Source: Kiloniellaceae bacterium (lineage in GTDB: Bacteria; Pseudomonadota; Alphaproteobacteria; Kiloniellales; Kiloniellaceae). Taken from it: a stretch of 6,260 bases of DNA. The stretch covers positions 1-6,260 of the forward strand of contig JANQKX010000128.1 of the NCBI GenBank assembly GCA_028280915.1, in the 5' to 3' direction. Under the pieces are notes generated by a model that ran no database searches, was not told the origin of the DNA, and saw only the letters and a list, made by a program, of their open reading frames with translations. How positions within the stretch are numbered: position 1 is the stretch's first letter; each line of letters starts with the position of its first letter. Below are positions 1 to 5,143 of this stretch, piece by piece. The position numbers and the translations under genes are program-made.

Positions 1-1
1 G

Positions 2-529
2 AAAAGCGGTATGGGTGCTGTTTTGGCCTTGGCTCTTGGCATGGGCATCGCCGTGGGCGGCGGTTTAGGCATTGCCCGGGCCGACGATCCCGCCTTGGAG
101 CCTTGTCTTCCCGCGGTGGGCACCTTTTTGATCAGCAATGAGAAGGCCGGCGACAAGGCCGTGGCCAGCCGCAGCCTCTTGTCGCTCACCAGCGACGGCA
201 ACGCCTTTTTCTCCGATTCCCGGGAGGCCGGGGATACCAGCTATCCGCCCTTCAGCGACGGACGCGGCGCCTGGATGTGCGGCACGGTGGAAGACGGCAA
301 GGTCAACCTCGCCGCCTTGATTTTGGACTTTACCTTCACCGGCAAGGCCGGCGACCCGCAAGAGATCGCTCGTCTGGACATGAGCGCCAGCTTTGACGCG
401 CAAAAGCAGATACTCTCCGGCACCACCACCCTTTCCTTCGTACCCCTGGACGGCGATCCCTTCGACATGAACGCCCTAAGCGGCCAGGCGACCTTCGATT
501 TTACAGGGCAAAAGGTGGTTATGCCGTAA
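2..529 (+). CDS. Exported protein of unknown function, probably 5'-truncated
   Basis: The first ATG in the window is at 11 and would give 172 residues, ending in TAA at 527-529. The frame is open back to the window edge (codons for K-S-G precede the ATG). No Shine-Dalgarno sequence is visible before it, so the true start is probably upstream. From the ATG, residues 1-24 are a hydrophobic Gly/Ala/Leu run ending in Ala-Arg-Ala before Asp-Asp, a typical signal peptidase I site. The usual positively charged start is missing, which again suggests lost upstream codons. The mature part has two cysteines (C32, C90) that could form a disulfide. It alternates Gly, Asp and aromatic residues in a beta-rich pattern (LTSDGNAFFSDS, then PFSDGRGAWMCG). 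This resembles small secreted beta-barrel-like proteins of unknown function. I infer a periplasmic or secreted product and can assign no activity. Confidence 0.7.
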   Translation, partial: KSGMGAVLALALGMGIAVGGGLGIARADDPALEPCLPAVGTFLISNEKAGDKAVASRSLLSLTSDGNAFFSDSREAGDTSYPPFSDGRGAWMCGTVEDGKVNLAALILDFTFTGKAGDPQEIARLDMSASFDAQKQILSGTTTLSFVPLDGDPFDMNALSGQATFDFTGQKVVMP

Positions 530-629
530 AGGAGCCACTGGCGCCTTGTGCTTGCCGAAAAATCCGACAATCCAGGTCGCTCCCTCGACGGGTCATAATC
601 TTTGCGTTTCAGTCAGTGTTCTCAATTTG

Positions 630-642
630 AAACCGGCGGTTT
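630..642. repeat. 13-bp palindrome AAACCG-G-CGGTTT
   Basis: A perfect inverted repeat with 6-bp arms around a single central G lies in the intergenic region. It has the size and symmetry of a dimeric regulator's operator. As RNA it could form only a 5-bp hairpin with a 3-base loop. No downstream T-run is present, so it is not a standard terminator. Confidence 0.4.
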
Positions 643-665
643 GGCCTGCTCAGCACGGAGATAAA

Positions 666-680
666 GGTTAAACCTTAACC
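666..680. repeat. Inverted repeat GGTTAA-ACC-TTAACC
   Basis: Perfect 6-bp arms at 666-671 and 675-680 are separated by three bases. The same GGTTAA word recurs singly at 733-738, 845-850 and 873-878. Two of those copies share the longer word ATGGTTAAC (731-739 and 871-879), and the last sits just upstream of the -35 box at 883. A role as a protein-binding site is inferred from this recurrence. Confidence 0.4.
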
Positions 681-715
681 ACTTAGCGGTTCCGCCGAGA
701 AGACTCATGTGGTGC

Positions 716-780
716 CGAGTCCCGAAATCTATGGTTAACAGGGAACTAACGCTCCCTTGAGTCATTGATCTAAGGACTCG
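716..780. repeat. Nested inverted repeats, possible structured element
   Basis: Outer arms CGAGTCC (716-722) and GGACTCG (774-780) are perfect 7-bp complements. Inside them AGGGA (740-744) and TCCCT (753-757) form a second 5-bp stem with an 8-base loop. A transcript of either strand could fold into a two-stem element of 65 bases. Large unpaired stretches lie between the stems, and no dedicated promoter or T-run terminator is seen, so this may be chance. Confidence 0.25.
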
Positions 781-882
781 ATCAAAACCCCTGGTCCGAA
801 TGACGGATTGTGACACTTTTTTACGAAGGGGTGATCGTAGGGTTGGTTAATTTTGGCGGCACACAATCTTATGGTTAACGTT

Positions 883-911
883 TTGACATTCTTGCAATTT
901 TCCAATAAACT
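883..911 (+). promoter_or_regulatory. sigma70-type promoter for the methyltransferase gene
   Basis: A perfect -35 hexamer TTGACA (883-888) is followed after 17 bases by TAAACT (906-911), which matches four of six -10 consensus positions. The predicted transcript start is near 918, leaving a 5' leader of about 100 bases before the ATG at 1019. One GGTTAA copy (873-878) abuts the -35 box, a position where a bound regulator could act. Confidence 0.6.
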
Positions 912-1018
912 AATCGTTCTTTAAAGTGTTAGGACGGGCGTGGCATAAGGGCCCTCCTCGAGACTACGTCGGCAAAGATAAGACTTTACGTTCCAAATGA
1001 CTCAGTGGGGGCGCTTAA

Positions 1019-1732
1019 ATGACAACGGTGACGCAAGAGGCCAATGGGCCTGTTAAACCCAAACTGGCCAAGTCGAATACGGCCACGGTCAACAAGTTTC
1101 GCGCCAAGCGGGGCAAGGTGCTGCGCGATCTGATCGTGGCGACGGCGGAGCATCTCGGCCGCGATTTGAACATTTTGGACGTGGGCGGGCGCGCCAGCTA
1201 TTGGGACAACGTGGGTTATGACCGAATCGCCTCCATCAAGATCCAAAACATCACCGAAACCCAATGGCAAAAGGGCCTTGAGAATAAAGACCAGTCTGGA
1301 ATCTTCAGTTATGAGGTGGGCGATGCGCGGAACCTGGAGAATTATGCCGATCGGTCGGTCGATTTCATCCATTCCAATTCCGTGATCGAACACGTGGGGC
1401 TTTGGCGGGACATGAAGGCCATGGCCGCGGAAGTCAGGCGGGTTGGCAGAGCCGGCTGGATGCAGGCCCCGGCGTGGGAGTTTCCGGTGGAACCCCATTA
1501 TCGCCTTATTGGCGCCCATTGGCTGCCCCAGCCCCTTCGCGTCCAGTATCTGGGTCTGATCGGCAAGCACAAGGGTAAGTCCCTCGACGAGCGTCGGCTG
1601 CATGTGGATGGGGTTAACCTTTTCCGATTTAGGGAAATGGCGGCGCTTTTCCCCAATACGGAAATTTTCGTGGAACGCTATTATGGCTGGCCGAAGAGTT
1701 TCGCGGCCCGTTGGACCGAAGCTTCCGAATAA
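1019..1732 (+). CDS. Class I SAM-dependent methyltransferase
   Basis: The 237-residue product is a probable soluble methyltransferase of the Methyltransf_11 type. It would transfer a methyl group from S-adenosylmethionine to an unknown acceptor. Motif I is ILDVGGRAS (residues 52-60), the SAM-binding glycine loop after the first beta strand. An acidic GDA follows at 101-103, and VDFIHSNSVIEHV (114-126) fits the post-motif strand and helix of this family. The stretch FPVEPHYRLIGAHWLP (155-170) recalls methyltransferases found in surface-polysaccharide and lipid gene sets, so a cell-envelope substrate is possible but is only an inference. The ATG at 1019 is preceded by GGGGG (1007-1011) with 7-base spacing. 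The gene has its own promoter at 883-911, stands alone, and converges on the SDR gene with a 69-base gap. No T-run terminator is visible in that gap. Confidence 0.85.
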   Translation: MTTVTQEANGPVKPKLAKSNTATVNKFRAKRGKVLRDLIVATAEHLGRDLNILDVGGRASYWDNVGYDRIASIKIQNITETQWQKGLENKDQSGIFSYEVGDARNLENYADRSVDFIHSNSVIEHVGLWRDMKAMAAEVRRVGRAGWMQAPAWEFPVEPHYRLIGAHWLPQPLRVQYLGLIGKHKGKSLDERRLHVDGVNLFRFREMAALFPNTEIFVERYYGWPKSFAARWTEASE

Positions 1733-1801
1733 CCAAAAGCAAGCGACTAGGGTCGGATTTCCGGCGCCGCCTTGGCGAACCCCGGCCCGTGCCCGTTCGG
1801 C

Positions 1802-2686
1802 TTAATCGGCGGTTTGGCCCAGCATATCCTGGATGGCGTCGGTCACCACGGGGCGCCAGCCCAGTTCGGCGGTGATCTTGGCGCTGCCCATGCGCTGGTC
1901 CAGGGTGGGGCCGACGGCCCAGCTGCCCCATTGGGCGACCACATCGGCCGTGGTCCGGATCTTGGGCGGGCCCGAGACGCCGAAGCGTTGGGCAATGGCG
2001 GCCACGATGCGGTCCACGGGGACCCCAACTTCACTGGCCACATTGTAGGACTGACCCGTCACGCCCTTTTCCAGGACCAGGCGATAGGCGCTGGCCACAT
2101 CGCGGCGGTGCACCAGGGGCCAGCGGGTTTCGGGCGATCCCCAGATCTCGATCGGGCCACCCTTTCGGGCATCTGCCACGAAACGGGAAAACACGCCGCC
2201 GTCCCGGTGATAGACCATGCCCGGATGGATAATGCTGGTCCGGAAACAACCGGCGGCCAACAGCAGCTCGGCGGCCTCCGGCCACCAGGCCTCGGGCGCC
2301 GGCGGGTCATAGGGCGTTGCCTCGGTGGCGATGCGGTCGCCGGTTTCACCATAGAGCCAGGTGCCGCCGGTATAGAGAAAACGGCGAGGCTTGGACAGTC
2401 CTTGCGCCGCCTCGATCAGCGCCTGCAAGACCGCTTGGTCTTCCTGGCCCATTTCTTCGCTGAAACTGGTGGCCAGGTGAATGACCGCCTCCACCTCGCC
2501 CACAGCGCCGGCCCAGCCGGCGGGCCGCAACATGTCGCCGGAGAGGGCCGCCGCGCCTTGGGCGGCAAGGCGGGTGGCGGAGTCCGGCGAGCGGGCCAGG
2601 GCCAAGATGTCGTGGCCGGCGTCGATCAACTCGCTCAGGACCGCGGCACCGATGGAGCCGGTGCCCCCGGTCAGTAAAACGCGCAT
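1802..2686 (-). CDS. NAD(P)-dependent epimerase/dehydratase-like protein (extended SDR fold)
   Basis: The 294-residue product has a Rossmann nucleotide-binding start, TGGTGSIG (residues 6-13, GxxGxxG pattern), then GD at 50-51 and the fourth-strand segment VIHLATSF (68-75). YTGGTWLYG (105-113) occupies the place of the catalytic Ser/Thr strand. HPGMVY (154-159) and VHRRDVASAY (192-201) are typical of the C-terminal half of extended SDR proteins. The usual Tyr-x3-Lys is missing: the expected position reads AWWPEAAELL (133-142), with Trp and no Lys. Activity may therefore be altered, or the protein may bind nucleotide without standard SDR catalysis. The ATG has AAGGGA upstream with about 7-base spacing. 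It lies 44 bases behind the Rieske-fusion gene on the same strand, so the two are probably co-transcribed. The substrate cannot be read from the sequence. Confidence 0.85.
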   Translation of the reverse strand: MRVLLTGGTGSIGAAVLSELIDAGHDILALARSPDSATRLAAQGAAALSGDMLRPAGWAGAVGEVEAVIHLATSFSEEMGQEDQAVLQALIEAAQGLSKPRRFLYTGGTWLYGETGDRIATEATPYDPPAPEAWWPEAAELLLAAGCFRTSIIHPGMVYHRDGGVFSRFVADARKGGPIEIWGSPETRWPLVHRRDVASAYRLVLEKGVTGQSYNVASEVGVPVDRIVAAIAQRFGVSGPPKIRTTADVVAQWGSWAVGPTLDQRMGSAKITAELGWRPVVTDAIQDMLGQTAD

Positions 2687-2710
2687 GGATTTTCCCTTTT
2701 TACTGTCATG

Positions 2711-2725
2711 CGGGCGGACGGCCCG
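2711..2725 (-). repeat. Short GC hairpin between the Rieske and SDR genes
   Basis: Arms CGGGC (2711-2715) and GCCCG (2721-2725) are perfect complements around a 5-base loop, just after the Rieske gene's stop codon. On the minus strand no T-run follows; an A-rich stretch leads into the SDR ribosome site instead. This is more likely a weak pause or processing hairpin inside an operon than a terminator. Confidence 0.3.
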
Positions 2726-2730
2726 ACCGT

Positions 2731-4362
2731 TCAGCCTTCCCGGGCGACAAATTCGAGGGATTGCCGGGCGGTGCGCCGGCTATGGCGCCGCTTGGACGGG
2801 GTGTGCAGGAAGCGGTTCAAGCTGGCGGTGAGGTCATCCACCCAGGGCGCTTGCGGACAGGCCTGCACCAAGGCCCCGGCGGCGGCCCAGGTCTTGATCA
2901 GATGGGCGGAGATGATGTGTTCGAACTGACCGTGGTCGAACAGGGCGCGGCCTTCGTCCCGCAAAAACGCACTAGGATCGGCAACCCGCCAAGGGGTCAC
3001 GTCTAGCGTGCCGTCCACATAGGCGCTGTTGCGGCCCACGAAACATGCCATCTGCAGCAGCCCGGCGGGCCAGAGCTCGGGCTGCCGCTGGCAGGTGGCC
3101 CAGACGGCCTCGGCGAAGGTGATGGCATGGGTGAAACTCAGCCAGCCCACGTTGTCGGACACGGGCCGGTCCGTGCGCTGCTCGAAATCCGTGTTGAAGT
3201 GCAGCAGGTTCCAGGCGGAGGCGCCCAAGAGGGCATCGAATAGGCGCTCGGCGCTGGCATCCGCCGCCACGCAGCGGGCCATGGCCTGTTTGGCGGAAAG
3301 GCCGCGAAAGGCTTCCGGCGCCGGCACATTCCCATCGCCGGCGGTGGGCAGCTTTTTCGCCAGTTTAACGACGGCCTCGGCATAGCCGCGGAACTCGGGG
3401 ATGAAATCTTCCCGATAGGCGTAACAAAGGCTGCGCACCAGGGCCAGAACCAGAGGCTCGGTGGACTGGGGGCCCAGGAACGCCAAGAGCTGCCCCGTTT
3501 TGTGCACATAGATGATCGCGTGGCCGAAATCGGCGTAGTGGGCCAGGGCGGCCCGGCTCAAGGGATTGAGCAGGTCCTGAAAGGTCAGGCCGTTCCGCAG
3601 GGCGTCGCGCACCCGGGCGACGGCGTCCACTTCATCTTCGTTTTCAATGGCTTGCACCAGGGCTTCCGGCGTATAGGGCCGCACTTCCGTGGGGAAGGGG
3701 TATTCGAACTCCCGCAGGCTATCGTAGGCCAAGTGACCGACGATTTCCATGAGGGGCACCAGATCGTCGGCCGCGTCCGCCGCCAGGTCGCGGCGCAGGG
3801 CCAGCCAGTCGGCGGCGGCGGCCTGGGCGTGGGTGCTGCCGTATTCCAGGCGATCGTGGGTCCAGGCAAAGGCGTGGCGCACCCCGTCCAGAGGATCGGC
3901 GCCGGCCGCGGCGAGGCGGGCCAATTCCCGGCCCATGCGGTCGTATTCCAGGCGGCGGAAGGAGTCCTTCAAGGCCGCGAGAGCCGCGGCGGCCCGCTCC
4001 GGCCCCGGCGGGTCGCTCACATCCAAGTAGATGTCCCCGTTTATGATATCCACCGGGTAGCGGCGCAGTTTATCCCCGCCGATCAGGGTTTCGCCGCTCT
4101 CAAGATCGAATTTCCAGTTATGCCAATTGCAGGTGAGGATACAGCCGTTTGCAAAATGTCCCTCTTTTAGCGGATAGCCTTCGTGGGGGCAGCGGTTGTT
4201 GCAGGCATAAACCCTCTTGTCGCCATGCCACAGCACGATCTGCTTGCGGCCCACCTTGACCACTTTGGCGCCTTTCTCGGCCAGGTCCGCGAGAGCGGCA
4301 ACGCGGACCCAGGTGCCGTCGGCGCTATCTAGGGGCGCTGGCTGTGTCACGGGCTGTATCAT
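2731..4362 (-). CDS. Rieske [2Fe-2S] domain fused to a large histidine-rich domain of unknown function
   Basis: I place the start at the ATG at 4362 (543 residues) because AGAGAGGA (4369-4376) precedes it by 6 bases. An in-frame ATG at 4401 has no ribosome site and would add 13 residues. From 4362, residues 18-115 form a small Rieske domain with C58-P-H60 and C78-N-W-H81, the four ligands of a Rieske cluster. The cluster sits in a ferredoxin-like setting with no signal peptide, so the protein is cytoplasmic. Residues 130-543 look mostly helical and carry many histidines (163, 169, 178, 210, 275, 281, 287, 388, 412, 477, 482, 487). Several sit in patterns such as GHLAYDSLREFEY, DFGHAIIYVHKTG, SFTHAITFAEAV and HGQFEHIISAH. 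This is not the alpha-subunit domain of ring-hydroxylating oxygenases: no 2-His-1-carboxylate signature is evident. A distant relation to questin-oxidase-like proteins came to mind but is unverified. A metal-dependent oxidoreductase fed electrons by the Rieske cluster is my inference. The tail (residues 521-543) is basic. Confidence 0.85.
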   Translation of the reverse strand: MIQPVTQPAPLDSADGTWVRVAALADLAEKGAKVVKVGRKQIVLWHGDKRVYACNNRCPHEGYPLKEGHFANGCILTCNWHNWKFDLESGETLIGGDKLRRYPVDIINGDIYLDVSDPPGPERAAAALAALKDSFRRLEYDRMGRELARLAAAGADPLDGVRHAFAWTHDRLEYGSTHAQAAAADWLALRRDLAADAADDLVPLMEIVGHLAYDSLREFEYPFPTEVRPYTPEALVQAIENEDEVDAVARVRDALRNGLTFQDLLNPLSRAALAHYADFGHAIIYVHKTGQLLAFLGPQSTEPLVLALVRSLCYAYREDFIPEFRGYAEAVVKLAKKLPTAGDGNVPAPEAFRGLSAKQAMARCVAADASAERLFDALLGASAWNLLHFNTDFEQRTDRPVSDNVGWLSFTHAITFAEAVWATCQRQPELWPAGLLQMACFVGRNSAYVDGTLDVTPWRVADPSAFLRDEGRALFDHGQFEHIISAHLIKTWAAAGALVQACPQAPWVDDLTASLNRFLHTPSKRRHSRRTARQSLEFVAREG

Positions 4363-4368
4363 GGCCGA

Positions 4369-4376
4369 TCCTCTCT
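4369..4376 (-). promoter_or_regulatory. Ribosome binding site that decides the Rieske gene start
   Basis: Read on the minus strand this is AGAGAGGA, 6 bases before the ATG at 4362. The upstream in-frame ATG at 4401 has no such sequence and would lie only about 16 bases from the predicted transcript start, so the shorter protein is preferred. Confidence 0.7.
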
Positions 4377-4406
4377 GGACGATGGAACTTGGACGATTCA
4401 CGTTTC

Positions 4407-4422
4407 TAAAGGATATTCTGTT
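4407..4422. promoter_or_regulatory. Operator-like site 2 (imperfect copy)
   Basis: TAAAGGATATTCTGTT matches the palindromic site at 4449-4464 in 12 of 16 positions and keeps its TAAAG and ATTCT blocks. It begins exactly 42 bases before the other copy, close to four helical turns, so both would face the same side of the DNA. It covers the predicted start of the Rieske transcript (about 4417) and touches the -35 box of the regulator promoter. Binding by the adjacent SufR-like protein is inferred. Confidence 0.45.
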
Positions 4423-4448
4423 GAAATTAGTTTCGCCTCTTGTATTTG
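4421..4448 (+). promoter_or_regulatory. Candidate promoter of the SufR-like regulator
   Basis: TTGAAA (4421-4426) is followed after 16 bases by TATTTG (4443-4448), which is a weak -10 match. Transcription would start near 4455, inside operator-like site 1 and only about 20 bases before the ATG at 4475. The -35 is good and the -10 poor, so the exact box is uncertain. Confidence 0.4.
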
Positions 4449-4452
4449 TAAA
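4424..4452 (-). promoter_or_regulatory. Candidate promoter of the Rieske-SDR transcription unit
   Basis: On the minus strand TTTACA (4452-4447) and TAATTT (4429-4424) are separated by 17 bases. The predicted start is near 4417, giving a leader of about 55 bases. It overlaps the opposing promoter almost completely, so the two promoters probably compete. Operator-like site 1 covers its -35 and site 2 its start point. Confidence 0.4.
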
Positions 4453-4464
4453 GAAAATTCTTTA
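4449..4464. promoter_or_regulatory. Operator-like site 1, palindrome TAAAGAA-AA-TTCTTTA
   Basis: Perfect 7-bp arms are separated by two bases in the 112-bp divergent region. The site overlaps the predicted start of the regulator transcript and the -35 of the Rieske promoter, so one bound dimer could block both. Its position next to a winged-helix regulator gene supports autoregulation. It does not resemble the CAAC-N6-GTTG operator known for cyanobacterial SufR, so the recognition sequence would be different. Confidence 0.5.
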
Positions 4465-4474
4465 GTTAAATGCC

Positions 4475-5143
4475 ATGACTAAAACCGAACCGAGTAAAAA
4501 CGGAAAACTGGGTGACGCGCGCCGGCGCCGGGCCATCGTGGACTATCTAAAGCGTCACGGGCCCCGGGATGCCAATGGCCTGGCCGACGAGCTAGGCGTT
4601 TCCGCCATGGCAGTGCGGCAGCATCTCTATGGTTTGCGCGACGAAGGCCTGGTGGCCTACCGGGAAGAGGCGCGGCCCAAGGGGCGCCCGGCCAAGCTGT
4701 GGCGCCTGACCCCGGCGGCGGACCGGTTTTTTCCCGATGGTCATGCTGACTTGTCCGTGGGCCTGCTCAAGGCCATGCGGCAAACTTTCGGCGAAACGGG
4801 CCTGAACAAGCTCCTGGCTGTGCGGGCCGAGGAGCAAATCCAGGACTACCGCCGTGCCCTTGCCGGCAAGTCCAGTCTCAAGGATCAATTGATCGCCCTG
4901 GCCCGCATCCGCACCGACGAGGGTTACATGGCGGCGGTGGAAGGGGACGGCAGCGGCGCCTTTTGTTTCGTGGAAAACCACTGCCCGGTCTGTGCCGCCG
5001 CGGCCGCTTGCCAGGGCCTCTGCGCCATGGAACTGGACGTGTTCCGCGCCGTGCTGGGGCCGGAAGTTACGGTGGAGCGCACGGATCACATCGTCGCCGG
5101 GGCCCGGCGCTGCGCCTATGCGGTGGCGCCCGTCGAATCCTAG
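4475..5143 (+). CDS. SufR-like winged-helix transcriptional regulator with a probable Fe-S cluster
   Basis: The 222-residue protein has a winged helix-turn-helix at residues 16-78: RRAIVDYLKRHGPRDANGLA, then a recognition helix around VSAMAVRQHLYGL and a wing ending GRPAKLWRLT. This is the DeoR/ArsR-like layout of SufR-type regulators. The C-terminal half carries six cysteines (164, 170, 173, 179, 183, 213). C170 follows VENH and C183 precedes AMELDVF, giving the C-x12-C spacing typical of SufR. C213 lies in ARRCAY after the VERTDHIVAGA segment, also typical. Members of this family bind a [4Fe-4S] cluster and repress Fe-S-related genes while the cluster is present. Here the divergent neighbour encodes a Rieske protein, which suits that role. 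The ATG has no Shine-Dalgarno sequence and a short leader, so translation may be weak. It is not next to suf assembly genes in this window, so I give no symbol. Confidence 0.85.
   Translation: MTKTEPSKNGKLGDARRRRAIVDYLKRHGPRDANGLADELGVSAMAVRQHLYGLRDEGLVAYREEARPKGRPAKLWRLTPAADRFFPDGHADLSVGLLKAMRQTFGETGLNKLLAVRAEEQIQDYRRALAGKSSLKDQLIALARIRTDEGYMAAVEGDGSGAFCFVENHCPVCAAAAACQGLCAMELDVFRAVLGPEVTVERTDHIVAGARRCAYAVAPVES

Larger units (their letters stand above)
530..1018. other. Long AT-richer intergenic region with clustered dyads
   Basis: This 489-base stretch between two plus-strand genes has no convincing coding sequence. The only longer frame, on the minus strand at 622-816, has no family resemblance. 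Base composition drops clearly compared with the flanking genes. The stretch holds several short inverted repeats between 630 and 780, GGTTAA or its complement at 666, 675, 733, 845 and 873, and a promoter at 883-911 reading into the methyltransferase gene. No terminator with a T-run is visible after the first gene. It may hold operators or a small structured RNA, but the sequence alone does not decide. Confidence 0.6.

Noticed and set aside
622..816. 64-codon minus-strand frame in the intergenic region
   Set aside because: No ribosome site, no family resemblance, and it runs through the dyad cluster; probably chance.
666..880. CtrA sites (TTAA-N7-TTAA) as an explanation for the TTAA words
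   Set aside because: None of the TTAA pairs has 7-base spacing; the closest pair is spaced by three.
1733..1801. Bidirectional terminator between the methyltransferase and SDR genes
   Set aside because: Only 4-bp arms (CGCC-TT-GGCG at 1768-1777) and no T-run on either strand.
1772..2677. 301-codon plus-strand open frame opposite the SDR gene
   Set aside because: It lies antisense to a gene with clear SDR motifs, has a Gly/Ala/Arg-rich composition typical of a GC-rich shadow frame, and matches no family I recognise.
4363..4474. Classic cyanobacterial SufR operator CAAC-N6-GTTG
   Set aside because: A GTTG is present at 4420-4423 but no CAAC lies six bases before it.
5106..5116. GGCGC-T-GCGCC dyad near the regulator's 3' end as a terminator
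   Set aside because: It is inside coding sequence, has no usable loop and no T-run; expected by chance in GC-rich codons.
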